This document shows positions 24,947 through 34,116 of a DNA stretch of 64,000 nucleotides, in pieces (the first letter of the stretch is position 1; the number at the start of each line of letters is the position of its first letter). Source of the DNA: Psychroflexus sediminis (GTDB taxonomy: Bacteria > Bacteroidota > Bacteroidia > Flavobacteriales > Flavobacteriaceae); NCBI RefSeq assembly GCF_900099815.1, contig NZ_FNCW01000002.1, forward strand, positions 1 to 64,000, given 5' to 3'. A model generated the notes under the pieces. It ran no database searches. It was not told where the DNA came from and was given only the letters and a program-made list of their open reading frames with translations. Both the position numbers and the translations under genes were made by a program.

Positions 24947-27900
24947 ATGTTAAATAAAATCATCAAGTTTTTTCTAAACCAGCGTTTAGTAGCATTCATT
25001 CTTTTGGCAGCTATAGTGATAGGTGGTTTAATGGTATCACCGTTTCAGTGGGCCGATTCCTTTTTGCCTAAAAACCCGATTCCAGTTGATGCGATACCCA
25101 ACACAGGCGCCAATCAACAAATTATTTTTACAGAATGGCCAGGTCGCTCTCCTCAAGACATAGATGACCAAATCACCTATCCCCTTACCACTTACCTGCT
25201 GGGCTTGCCTGGCGTAGAAACGGTGAGAAGTTCTTCTATGTTCGGGTTTTCCAGTATTTATGTGATTTTTGAGGATGGAGTCGAATTCTACTGGTCCCGT
25301 TCCCGTATTCTCGAAAAGCTCAGTTCCATCCCCAAAGGACTCTTGCCTGCTGAAGCTAAACCTACGCTGGGGCCAGATGCTACTGCCCTTGGGCAGGTGT
25401 TCTGGTATACGCTCGAACCCAGAGACAAAAACAATGAGCCTACCGGAGGCTGGAATTTACATGAAATAAGAAGCGTACAGGATTTTTACGTAAAATATGG
25501 TTTAAGCAGTGCCAAGGGGATCTCAGAAGTGGCTTCTATCGGAGGTTTTGTAAAAGAATACCAGATTGATGTAAATCCAGAGGCCTTGAAATCCTATAAT
25601 ATTCCGTTGATGCAAGTCGCTAAGGCGGTAAAGGAAAGCAATCGGGATGTAGGAGCCAAAACATTGGAAATCAATCAGGTGGAATACATTGTAAGAGGCC
25701 TGGGATATATAGAAAACCTTGCGGATTTCGAAAGCATTGTGGTGGATGAGCGTCAAAATGTTCCTATTTACCTCAAAGATGTCGCAAAAATTAAAATCGG
25801 GCCAAGCCAGAGGCGAGGCATTCTCGACCGTGCCGGAGCAGATGTTGTTGGTGGAGTGGTAATTGCCCGGGATGGTTTTAATCCTATGCAGGCCATCATC
25901 AATGTCAAGGAAAAAATTGAAGAAATTTCCCCGGGATTACCCAGCAAAACCCTGGCGGACGGAACTGAAAGCCATCTGGAAATCGTTCCGTTTTACGATC
26001 GTTCAGAACTGATCAATGAAACCATTGGTACATTAGAAGAAGCCATAAGTTTACAGTTAATCATCGCTATTTTGGTTGTGATTATCATCGTTTTCAATTT
26101 AAGAGCTTCCCTGGTCATATCTGCAGTCTTACCCATTTCGGTGCTGCTGGTCTTTATCGCGATGAAATTCTTCCATGTACAAGCCAATATTGTCGCTCTA
26201 TCCGGAATCGCCATTGCTATTGGTACCATGATCGACCTGGCCATTATCCTTTCTGAAAATGTCCTGAAAAAGCTTGAAAAATCACCGAAGAAATCGCTGG
26301 TCAGTAACATTTACAAGGGTTCCTCTGAAGTGAGTTCTGCCATTTTAACGGCGGTCCTGACGACGGTGATCAGTTTTGTACCCGTATTCGCCCTGGAAGC
26401 TGCCGAAGGCAAACTCTTTATTCCCTTGGCCTACACCAAAACCTTTGCCCTGATCTCCGCGTTTTTGGTCACAGTCTTGATTTTGCCAAGCCTGATGTAC
26501 ATGGTGTTTAAAATCAAAATCAACAAGACCAAAACAGCGTATTACTTAAACGCTTTTCTTGGTCTGGTAGGGGTTTGGACTATTTTTTATGAATTTTGGT
26601 TAGGGCTGTTTATTATACTTTATGCTGTCAGCTATTTTATGTCTTATCAGACCTACTTTAAAGCATATCGGGTAAAAAACCTGCACTTTTATGTATTGGT
26701 GACCGGGGTTTTGGTTTTGCTTTCATGGCTTTGGCTGCCTTTAGGACCACAGCAATCGATGATTTCTAATGTATTTTTTGTTGGTATTCTGGTGGGTGTT
26801 TTATTGACATTTTACCTCTTACTGCAAAAGTATTATGCTCAGATCCTGACTTTATTTCTAAAGCATGTCAGGATATTTTTAGTACTTCCCGTGTTGGCTA
26901 TAGGTATAGGAGTTATGATTTGGCTGGGGTTTTCAACGACCTTTCAGTGGTCTAAACAAGCTGCCAATGCTGTAGGTCTTTCCATTGAAGACACGGGAGT
27001 CTGGAAAGCCATGGATAAAACATTCCCAGGCATTGGCGAAGAGTTTATGCCCAGTCTGGATGAAGGGAGTTTTATATTGATGCCTACCAGCATGGCACAT
27101 TCCGGAATCGAATTCAATAAAGAAAAACTTCAGCAAATGGACATTCTGGTCAAACAGATTCCTGAGGTTGAAACCGTGGTAGGAAAGCTTGGACGGGTAG
27201 AATCTGCAATTGATCCTGCACCCATTTCCATGTTCGAAAATTTAATCACTTATAAGACAGAATTCATTCAAAATGCCCAGGGTGAACTCCAGGCTTACCG
27301 TGTGGATAATGACGGACGTTTTAGAGTAGAAGGGGTGAGAATTCAAAACGGCGAGGTTGATATCTCTAAAAATTCAGAAGATGTACTGTGGTTTGATAAT
27401 TCTGAATTTGTGTTTCAAAATGAATCAGGAAAAGCATTTTCAGAACAAATTCAGTCTGAACTGTTGTATGAAATTGAAAATGATTTCAAACCTTTTTTAA
27501 TACAAGACGAAGACGGAAACTACTTCAGAAATTGGCGACAACACATCCAGTCGCCAGATGATATCTGGTCTGAAATCACTGAGGTCACCAGGATTCCCGG
27601 CATTACTTCTGCACCAAAGTTACAGCCTATAGAAACGCGCCAAATCATGTTGCAGACGGGGATGCGTGCACCTATGGGTATTAAAGTTTCGGGACCTAAC
27701 TTGCAGACGATAGAAGATTTCGGGAAAGAACTGGAAGGAATTTTGAAGCAAGTAGATAAACTCAAAACACAGGCGGTCTTTGCCGATCGAGTGGTCGCCA
27801 AACCCTACCTGCACCTGAATTTAAATCGGAAAAACCTTGCCCGTTACGGAATGACAGTCAACGAGGTTCAGGAGTACATATCTGTAGCCATAGGGGGCGA

Positions 27901-28861
27901 ATACCTCACGCAAACCGTGGAAGGCAGGGAACGTTATGGGGTGAGAGTGCGCTATCCGCGTGAAATGAGAAATACGCCGAAAAGGATAGAAGAAATGCTG
28001 ATCTCGACCTCCTCAGGAACACAGATTCCGCTGAGTGAACTTGTAGAAATAGAATATGAACGCGGTTCGCAAATGATCAAAAGAGAGAACACCTTTTTGA
28101 ATTCATATGTGCTTTTCGATCGTGCCGATGGTATTGCTGAAGTTGCTGCGGTGGAAGCTGCCAGAGCCGCTATTACTAAAGAAATCAACACCGGAAACCT
28201 GAAGGTGCCAAGTGGTGTGAGCTACAGGTTTGCAGGAAGTTTTGAAAACCAAATCCGTTCAGAAAAGCGATTATCCATGATTATCCCCGTGGTTTTTATG
28301 GTGATTTTCCTGATTTTATACTTCCAGTTCAAGTCGGTTCGCATCAGTATGATGGTATTTTCCTCCATCGCTTTAGCCTTTAGTGGCGGATTTATCATGA
28401 TTTGGCTTTACGGACAAGACTGGTTTTTAAACTTTAGCTGGTTTGGACAAAATCTTCGGGATATTTTTCAGCTCAAAACCATCAATTTAAGTGTAGCGGT
28501 GTGGGTTGGATTCATCGCCTTATTTGGAATTGCGACCGATGATGCCGTGCTGATGGCGACTTACCTGAAACAGTCCTTCAACAGAAATCCTACCAAATCC
28601 AAGGCAGAACTTCGTGAAGCTGTTATGGAAGGCGGACTCAAACGAATTCGTCCGGCCGTGATGACTTCAGTAACCACTGTCATCGCTCTTTTACCGGTTT
28701 TATCTTCAACGGGTAAAGGTTCAGATATTATGGTGCCTATGGCGATTCCTGCTTTTGGCGGCATGTTGATGGCGAGTTTGACCTATTTCTTACTGCCTAT
28801 TTTGTTTTATATCATTTATAGCAGACAGTTAAAAACGACTTCTGAAATTGATCTCGAATAA
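24947..28861 (+). CDS. cusA: Heavy-metal RND efflux permease (CusA/CzcA-like)
   Basis: A 1304-residue inner-membrane proton antiporter that captures Cu(I)/Ag(I) or divalent metals and drives them out through a tripartite pump. HME-RND marks are WPGRSPQDIDDQITYPL near the N-terminus, the TM4 segment GIAIAIGTMIDLAIILSENV, EEFMPSLDEGSF in the periplasmic part and GIATDDAVLMATYL near the end. It is about 260 residues longer than E. coli CusA: extra hydrophobic segments (about 525-640) sit between the two halves, and an acidic insertion lies at about 780-880. CusA is favoured over CzcA because the neighbours are copper-type. First gene of a pump operon with TolC and CusB-like proteins. Confidence 0.93.
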   Translation: MLNKIIKFFLNQRLVAFILLAAIVIGGLMVSPFQWADSFLPKNPIPVDAIPNTGANQQIIFTEWPGRSPQDIDDQITYPLTTYLLGLPGVETVRSSSMFGFSSIYVIFEDGVEFYWSRSRILEKLSSIPKGLLPAEAKPTLGPDATALGQVFWYTLEPRDKNNEPTGGWNLHEIRSVQDFYVKYGLSSAKGISEVASIGGFVKEYQIDVNPEALKSYNIPLMQVAKAVKESNRDVGAKTLEINQVEYIVRGLGYIENLADFESIVVDERQNVPIYLKDVAKIKIGPSQRRGILDRAGADVVGGVVIARDGFNPMQAIINVKEKIEEISPGLPSKTLADGTESHLEIVPFYDRSELINETIGTLEEAISLQLIIAILVVIIIVFNLRASLVISAVLPISVLLVFIAMKFFHVQANIVALSGIAIAIGTMIDLAIILSENVLKKLEKSPKKSLVSNIYKGSSEVSSAILTAVLTTVISFVPVFALEAAEGKLFIPLAYTKTFALISAFLVTVLILPSLMYMVFKIKINKTKTAYYLNAFLGLVGVWTIFYEFWLGLFIILYAVSYFMSYQTYFKAYRVKNLHFYVLVTGVLVLLSWLWLPLGPQQSMISNVFFVGILVGVLLTFYLLLQKYYAQILTLFLKHVRIFLVLPVLAIGIGVMIWLGFSTTFQWSKQAANAVGLSIEDTGVWKAMDKTFPGIGEEFMPSLDEGSFILMPTSMAHSGIEFNKEKLQQMDILVKQIPEVETVVGKLGRVESAIDPAPISMFENLITYKTEFIQNAQGELQAYRVDNDGRFRVEGVRIQNGEVDISKNSEDVLWFDNSEFVFQNESGKAFSEQIQSELLYEIENDFKPFLIQDEDGNYFRNWRQHIQSPDDIWSEITEVTRIPGITSAPKLQPIETRQIMLQTGMRAPMGIKVSGPNLQTIEDFGKELEGILKQVDKLKTQAVFADRVVAKPYLHLNLNRKNLARYGMTVNEVQEYISVAIGGEYLTQTVEGRERYGVRVRYPREMRNTPKRIEEMLISTSSGTQIPLSELVEIEYERGSQMIKRENTFLNSYVLFDRADGIAEVAAVEAARAAITKEINTGNLKVPSGVSYRFAGSFENQIRSEKRLSMIIPVVFMVIFLILYFQFKSVRISMMVFSSIALAFSGGFIMIWLYGQDWFLNFSWFGQNLRDIFQLKTINLSVAVWVGFIALFGIATDDAVLMATYLKQSFNRNPTKSKAELREAVMEGGLKRIRPAVMTSVTTVIALLPVLSSTGKGSDIMVPMAIPAFGGMLMASLTYFLLPILFYIIYSRQLKTTSEIDLE

Positions 28862-28879
28862 ATTTAATAAACGAAAACT

Positions 28880-30145
28880 ATGTTTAATACCTATCCCATA
28901 AAATCACCCGGCAGCTCCCTGAAGCTTGTTCTAATCGGACTGCTGTTCTGCCTTAGTTTTAACCTGAATGGCCAAAGCCTTGAGGATTTAAAAACCACTG
29001 CTGCAGAAAATAACCTGGAGTTAAAGACGCAGTATAAGCGCTTTGAAGCTCAGCTAGAAGGCATAAGTCTGGCCAAATCCTGGCAGGATCCCAACCTGAG
29101 TTTTGGCTATTTCATCAGTCCCATAGAAACTCGGGTGGGTCCTCAAATTGCAAGATTTTCCCTGACTCAAATGCTGCCCTGGTTTGGAACCTTTAAAGTG
29201 AAAGGCGATATAGCAGCTTACAAAGCCGAAGCCGAATTTGAAAAATTTCAGGATCAAAAACTGAAATTGTATCTCAAGGTCGCACAACAGTATTATGAGC
29301 TCTCGGCTTTAAGATATGTTGCTAAAATCGAAGAAGAACAGTTCGAAATTTTAAAAGACCTGAAATCTATTGTAGAATCTAACTTCGAAAATAACAAGGC
29401 GAATTTGGTGGATATTTTAAGAGTTGAGCTGGAGATGGATAAGCAGCTGAATGTCCTTCAGGTGTTAAAAGATCAAGATCAAGCTTTAGTGACTCAGCTT
29501 AATCAGATGATGAACAGGCCGCTGGAAGCACCGGTTTTAATCCCAAACCCAAAGCAGACTCTGGAACAAATCCAATTCATGGAGAGCGATACGCTTTCGA
29601 TAACGCACCCTCGTCTGGAACGCATTCGCAGTTTGCAGGACTCCAATGCAGCAGAAAGTGAGTTGGCCCAAAAACAGGCTTTGCCGCAGTTTGGTTTAGG
29701 CTTGGATTATGCGATTATTCAAAATCAAAACGTGATGAATGCAGACGCTGGTCAGGATGCGATAATGCCTATGCTATCGGTGAGTTTACCCATTTTTGGA
29801 AAGAAAAATAAATCCAGAAAAAAAGCGGTTTCCCTTCAGGGCGAGGCGATACAATTTCAGCTGGAAAATGAAAAAACGCTTTTAAGAACCGAAATTCAAG
29901 TGGCAAAGTACAAGCAGGATGAACTTTTTGATCGTCTTGATTTATATGAAAAACAACTCCTGAGGTTAAAAGATATTTTACAGCTTTCAGAAGTTGCTTT
30001 AGCCAATGCCTCCATGGAAATCGAAGAAGTTTTACGCTTGTATCAGGAGCGATTACTCTACCTGAAACAGCAGGCTCAGGCTTTGGCAAATCTTCAAAAA
30101 ACAAATGAAACCTTAGGTTACCTCACTTCAAATTCAGCATTATGA
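28880..30145 (+). CDS. TolC-family outer-membrane efflux protein (CusC-like)
   Basis: A 421-residue outer-membrane channel with a signal peptide (about 16-35, FNLNGQ cleavage) and two OEP repeats of long amphipathic helices. Features include SLAKSWQDPNLSFGYFISP near the start of the barrel region and LPIFGKKNKSRKKA at the second repeat. It provides the exit duct for the adjacent RND pump. It begins 18 bp after cusA and overlaps the adaptor gene by 4 bp (ATGA), so the three subunits are made from one message. Confidence 0.92.
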   Translation: MFNTYPIKSPGSSLKLVLIGLLFCLSFNLNGQSLEDLKTTAAENNLELKTQYKRFEAQLEGISLAKSWQDPNLSFGYFISPIETRVGPQIARFSLTQMLPWFGTFKVKGDIAAYKAEAEFEKFQDQKLKLYLKVAQQYYELSALRYVAKIEEEQFEILKDLKSIVESNFENNKANLVDILRVELEMDKQLNVLQVLKDQDQALVTQLNQMMNRPLEAPVLIPNPKQTLEQIQFMESDTLSITHPRLERIRSLQDSNAAESELAQKQALPQFGLGLDYAIIQNQNVMNADAGQDAIMPMLSVSLPIFGKKNKSRKKAVSLQGEAIQFQLENEKTLLRTEIQVAKYKQDELFDRLDLYEKQLLRLKDILQLSEVALANASMEIEEVLRLYQERLLYLKQQAQALANLQKTNETLGYLTSNSAL

Positions 30146-31905
30146 AAACGCAATACAAATATTATTTAGGCTTTATTGTCATATTTATCGTCGGCATTTT
30201 TTTAGGGATTACTTTGTTTTCACCTGAACCTAAAAAAGAGGATGCCCATAATCATTCTCAGGAGCAGGCAGGCGAAGCAGTCTGGACTTGTTCGATGCAT
30301 CCTCAGATCCGTCAGGACGAGCCGGGCGACTGTCCCATTTGTGGAATGGATTTAATTCCTGCAAGTAAAATGGAAGAAAGCATTGATCCGGATGCTATCA
30401 AAATGAGTAAAACTGCTCGAAAACTGGCTCAAGTAGCAACCACCAGACTTGGAACTCAAAACTATGAATCCAACCTGAATTTATCGGGTCAGTTACAAGT
30501 CAATGCTGATAACACCTTTTCCATATCCACGAATTTCAAAGCCAGAATTGAAAGGCTTTTTGTAAACGAAGAAGGAGAACAGGTAAGCAAAGGAGAAGTA
30601 GTGGCAGAAGTTTATGCGCCTGAAATTCAGGTTTTAAAAGAAGAACTGGAACTGGCCAGACGCCAGGGAAACGAGCTTTTGCTGAATAGCATCCTCCAAA
30701 AAATTCAAAATTACGAATTGTCTGTCGATGATGTTGAGTCACTGAAAAACGGAAGATTGAATCTGCGCTCTCCGAAAACAGGGATAATTACAGATTTGAA
30801 AGTTACCCAGGGGGATAATTTGAAAGCCGGCCAAAGCTTAATGAGCATTGCAGATTTGTCCAGTCTTTGGGCAATCCTAGATGTTTATGAAAACGATCTC
30901 AACAAAATAAATGTAGGCGACAAATCAAAATTAGAGACACCAAACTATAAAAAAGTTTCAGGAGAAGTCACTTTTATTACACCTGTTTTGGATGACGAGA
31001 CTCGGTCTGCAAAGGCACGAGTCGTCATTAATAATCGAAATCTGGACTTAAAGCCGGGTGTTTTTATCACGGCAGAAGTGATAAAAACAGCACCTAAGTC
31101 AGAGGGCAGTGAAACTTTGATGGCCCCAAAATCTGCTGTGCTTTGGACGGGGAAGCGCTCGGTGGTTTATCAGCAGCTGGAGAATGAAAATGGGGTTTAT
31201 TTTAAGATGAAGACCGTTGAGATCGGTGAAACCTCATCAGATTTTGTCGAAATCCTTTCGGGTTTGGAGCCAGGCGACGAAGTGGTTACCTATGGCGCTT
31301 TCAGCATAGATTCTGAAGCCCAACTGGCGGGAAAACCGAGTATGATGAATCCTGAAGGAGGCGCCTCGATGACAGGTCATCAGCACGGAGATATGAAAGA
31401 GAGTGAAGAAACCTCAAGTGTGAAGCAGAGCACTCCGTCAGGTGAAACTATAAACAGTAGTGAAGAAGCTAAAGAAGAACTAAAGCCGGTTTTAAAGGAT
31501 TATTTAGCTTTTAAAAATGCCCTGGCTACAGATGATTTTAAAAATGCTGAATCTGCAGGGATCCAACTTAAAAAAAGTATAGCAGAGGTGGATATGTCTG
31601 TTTTTACTGATGAAGCTCATGATAGCTGGATGCAGCACAGCCGTGAATTAAAAAAGGCGCTTGAGCATATACAGCAACAAAATGATATTGAAAAAATTAG
31701 AAATACTTTTCAAGACGTATCTGAAGCTATGATTCCCATTGTAAAACTTATCAAGCCCATAGCTGAAGAGCTGTATGTTCAATTCTGTCCTATGGCAAAT
31801 TCAAATAACGGAGCCTACTGGCTAAGCGCAAAAGAAGAAATTATGAATCCATACTATGGTGAGTCCATGTTGAAGTGTGGTGAAGTAACCTCTGTAATTA
31901 AATAA
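30142..31905 (+). CDS. cusB: RND periplasmic adaptor with heavy-metal-binding and DUF3347 domains (CusB-like)
   Basis: A 587-residue membrane-fusion protein joining pump and channel. An N-terminal anchor (about 10-26) is followed by a heavy-metal-binding domain: WTC50SMHP...GDC64PIC67GM69DLIP. Then come lipoyl/hairpin/barrel segments of the CusB type (about 95-400), with AKARVVINNRNLDLKPGVF near the barrel. A Met/His linker (MTGHQHGDM) leads to a C-terminal DUF3347 domain (about 440-585) with FCPMA and NPYYGESMLKCG. The same domain appears alone in the next gene. These added domains suggest copper capture and hand-over at the periplasmic entry of the pump. Confidence 0.93.
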   Translation: MKTQYKYYLGFIVIFIVGIFLGITLFSPEPKKEDAHNHSQEQAGEAVWTCSMHPQIRQDEPGDCPICGMDLIPASKMEESIDPDAIKMSKTARKLAQVATTRLGTQNYESNLNLSGQLQVNADNTFSISTNFKARIERLFVNEEGEQVSKGEVVAEVYAPEIQVLKEELELARRQGNELLLNSILQKIQNYELSVDDVESLKNGRLNLRSPKTGIITDLKVTQGDNLKAGQSLMSIADLSSLWAILDVYENDLNKINVGDKSKLETPNYKKVSGEVTFITPVLDDETRSAKARVVINNRNLDLKPGVFITAEVIKTAPKSEGSETLMAPKSAVLWTGKRSVVYQQLENENGVYFKMKTVEIGETSSDFVEILSGLEPGDEVVTYGAFSIDSEAQLAGKPSMMNPEGGASMTGHQHGDMKESEETSSVKQSTPSGETINSSEEAKEELKPVLKDYLAFKNALATDDFKNAESAGIQLKKSIAEVDMSVFTDEAHDSWMQHSRELKKALEHIQQQNDIEKIRNTFQDVSEAMIPIVKLIKPIAEELYVQFCPMANSNNGAYWLSAKEEIMNPYYGESMLKCGEVTSVIK

Positions 31906-31933
31906 TGAACCTTAAATTTTAAAAATTAAAACA

Positions 31934-32443
31934 ATGAAAAGTAAAAAAACAACTTTAGTCCTCACCCTAATCTTTATCGGTTTTGGAGCCTTTGCACAAC
32001 ATAAACATGCTCATGATGGGGAGCAAAAAGAAATGAGTCAAAACATGGACCTTGAGTTTAAAGATCAGCAGTTAGGTGAAGCTTTTGAGCATTACATTCA
32101 TTTAAAAGAAGCCTTGGTAGCTTCAAAAACTGAAGTAGCCAAAAAAGCGGCAGGTAAGTTAGAAGCATCACTTGAGAATGTAAACGGCGGTGAAACAGCA
32201 AAAACAGCAGTGACCAAATTTAGTTCATCCACTGGTTTGGAAGAACAGCGAGAAGCCTTTAAGGGATTAAGTCTTGAAATGCTTTCTTTAGTAAAAGCCG
32301 GAGAGCTTTCAAAAGGGGAGGTTTATTTGGAGTATTGTCCTATGGCAAAAGCTTCATGGCTATCCACCAGCCAGGAAATTCGCAATCCTTATTATGGCGA
32401 TAAAATGCTGAAATGTGGAACGGTAAAAGAAACCATCAAATAA
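31934..32443 (+). CDS. DUF3347-domain exported protein
   Basis: A 169-residue periplasmic protein with a signal peptide (cleavage near FGAFAQ, residue 22) and a His-rich start (HKHAHDGE). The remainder is a single DUF3347 domain with the family ending EYCPMAKASWLS, NPYYGDKMLKCGTV. It is clearly homologous to the C-terminus of the preceding adaptor, which shares the CPMA and NPYYG-x-x-MLKCG motifs. Conserved Cys, Met and His residues make copper binding plausible. It lies 28 bp after the adaptor gene and is probably co-transcribed. A soluble copper chaperone or adaptor-swapping partner is inferred, not shown. Confidence 0.85.
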   Translation: MKSKKTTLVLTLIFIGFGAFAQHKHAHDGEQKEMSQNMDLEFKDQQLGEAFEHYIHLKEALVASKTEVAKKAAGKLEASLENVNGGETAKTAVTKFSSSTGLEEQREAFKGLSLEMLSLVKAGELSKGEVYLEYCPMAKASWLSTSQEIRNPYYGDKMLKCGTVKETIK

Positions 32444-32456
32444 CTAAACATTAGTT

Positions 32457-32511
32457 AATACCTTAATAAATTTAAATTTTTATCAATACCTTTTAACTTA
32501 ATACCTTTTAA
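32457..32511 (+). repeat. Three AATACCTT(TT)AA direct repeats upstream of the MlpB-like gene
   Basis: AATACCTTTTAA occurs at 32485-32496 and again exactly at 32500-32511, a 15-bp spacing. A shorter version, AATACCTTAA, is at 32457-32466. They fill the 71-bp gap before the gene at 32515. Regular spacing in a promoter-sized gap suggests a binding site, but low complexity makes chance possible. Confidence 0.4.
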
Positions 32512-32514
32512 AAC

Positions 32515-32931
32515 ATGACACTGAAAACTATATTAACAGCATGTACACTCCTGCTTTTTCTTGTGAGTTGTAACTCCACTTCAGAGAAAGAGAACAAAAC
32601 CACCACATCCAGGCTAACGGAACACACAGACCCGCTTAAAAGTTTAGCAATTGGGGATAAAGTCCCAAACGATAAGGTTTGTATGGTCAATGACGCCTAT
32701 ATGGGTGTTGAGCAAATCGCGGTGCCGGTAAGTGGCAAAACCTACTACGGCTGTTGCGACATGTGCGTCGATAAATTGAACTCAATAGATGAAGCGAGAA
32801 TCGCTATTGATCCTTACAGCGGGAATCCAATAGATAAATCTGAGGCCTTTATTGTGTTGTCCAATTCACAAGGCTCTGTGACCTATTTCGAATCAGAATC
32901 AAATTATAAAGCTTTTACCAAGCGTCTTTAG
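32515..32931 (+). CDS. MlpB-like lipoprotein with Cys-rich metal-binding motif
   Basis: A 138-residue lipoprotein (lipobox LFLVSC, Cys19). The body holds CMVNDAYMG and YYGCCDMCVDKLN. This CC-x-x-C arrangement resembles TRASH/YHS-type metal sites seen in copper and mercury proteins and in flavobacterial proteins annotated MlpB (name recalled, not searched). It sits inside the copper island after the DUF3347 gene. A role in periplasmic copper binding or sensing is inferred from Cys/Met content and context. Confidence 0.7.
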   Translation: MTLKTILTACTLLLFLVSCNSTSEKENKTTTSRLTEHTDPLKSLAIGDKVPNDKVCMVNDAYMGVEQIAVPVSGKTYYGCCDMCVDKLNSIDEARIAIDPYSGNPIDKSEAFIVLSNSQGSVTYFESESNYKAFTKRL

Positions 32932-33106
32932 TATAAAAAAATACGGGAAGAAATAATCCAAGTGTTCAGGTTAACAACTAGAAGTTACAAGTGTTTTTTC
33001 AGAAATAAGCATTATGACAGAGTTGATCTTTAAACTAGCATTTGTATAAAAGTAATTAGAAAACGGAAGTGATTTATTAATAGAACGGTAACAGAAATAA
33101 TGTACC

Positions 33107-33763
33107 ATGCTTAAAACCTTTGTTTTTATATTATCCATCATAATAAGCCATGTAACTTACTGTCAAGACATGCTCATAGAGCAAATTGCTGACAAAAAAA
33201 TTGTACGTAAAGTTTTTGATGAAGAAAAAGAATTGAAATCAAAGCAGTTTTTTGATGTAGGGGAACTAAAAAGCAGCGGAGATAAACTGTCAGTAAATCT
33301 GCAAGTAAAAATTTTTGATGAAGACGGAAAACTAGAAGAAAAATATTTTACTCATTACACCTGTAAGCCAGAGAAATCTGACGTACTTCTTAATGTGTTT
33401 CCATTTGCTCAAAGGGGTGATGCTAAATATGTTATAGAAGCTTCATCTTATGGTTTTAAAAACCTCTATCAATTTAAAGCAGAGGAAAAGAAACTGAAGG
33501 ACCTTAGCTTGAAAATGTCTGTTGAATCAGGAATGCTTGGCTTTTTTGGCTCTAAAAATAAAATTAAACTAAGCCATCGAAGGGTAAACAAGACTGCTAG
33601 TGGTTTTGATCTTCAATCTCATTTAACCATTAAAGTTTATATGATGGGATTAAATATTAAAACTGAAAGCTATCAGGTTACTGAAAAACTAAATGACAAT
33701 AAAATTTTATTAAGCCAAGAGTTTATGAGTGAAGATGGTAGTTATTTTTTAATGAATTATTAA
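33107..33763 (+). CDS. Exported protein of unknown function
   Basis: A 218-residue protein with a signal peptide (hydrophobic 4-15, VTYCQ cleavage near 20). It is rich in Lys and alternating beta-strand patterns, with no metal-rich tracts and only one Cys in the mature part. I do not recognise the family for certain; the layout (ten or so beta strands ending in a hydrophobic YFLMNY) vaguely recalls DUF3108/TapB-like secreted beta-sandwich proteins. It lies in the copper island behind a 175-bp gap, so it may have its own promoter and may be unrelated to copper. Confidence 0.6.
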   Translation: MLKTFVFILSIIISHVTYCQDMLIEQIADKKIVRKVFDEEKELKSKQFFDVGELKSSGDKLSVNLQVKIFDEDGKLEEKYFTHYTCKPEKSDVLLNVFPFAQRGDAKYVIEASSYGFKNLYQFKAEEKKLKDLSLKMSVESGMLGFFGSKNKIKLSHRRVNKTASGFDLQSHLTIKVYMMGLNIKTESYQVTEKLNDNKILLSQEFMSEDGSYFLMNY

Positions 33764-33817
33764 ATAAAGAACTGCAATTCTTACTTAAAAAACTTAAAGG
33801 ACCAAAACACAAACTGT

Positions 33818-34036
33818 ATGAAAAATGTGATAAAAATTTTAATCATGCTTGTAGTTACTTTTTTTGCAATTTCCTGTACGGATAAAAAAAAGGAAAATGA
33901 TAAAGAGCATCAAGAGCAAAAAGACCTCATAGAAGAGGATGTTTTTATGCATCACAATCATCAGGAAGGAAGAACTCATGACGAAACAAAGAGTGTCAGT
34001 ACGTCATCCGATACGATTAAAGATATAAAAGAATAA
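33818..34036 (+). CDS. Small His-rich lipoprotein
   Basis: A 72-residue protein with a lipoprotein signal (VTFFAISC, Cys20) followed by a short charged chain containing MHHNHQEGRTHDE. The stretch CTDKKKEND directly after the lipidated Cys matches the CVDKKKEDT of the lipoprotein at 41497, suggesting common descent. It should be a lipid-tethered flexible His/Glu-rich peptide able to bind copper or other metals in the periplasm. It lies between the unknown exported protein and the multicopper oxidase gene. No known family name. Confidence 0.6.
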   Translation: MKNVIKILIMLVVTFFAISCTDKKKENDKEHQEQKDLIEEDVFMHHNHQEGRTHDETKSVSTSSDTIKDIKE

Positions 34037-34116
34037 AAATCATTTAATACTTATGAAGTAGTATAAACCACTGAGAATTGCCCAAAAAAATTAACCTCTT
34101 TCAAAACGTTTTAACA

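Noticed and set aside
32457-32511. AATACCTTTTAA repeats considered as a CRISPR-like array.
   Set aside because: Only three short copies at unequal spacing, no unique spacers of regular size and no cas genes.
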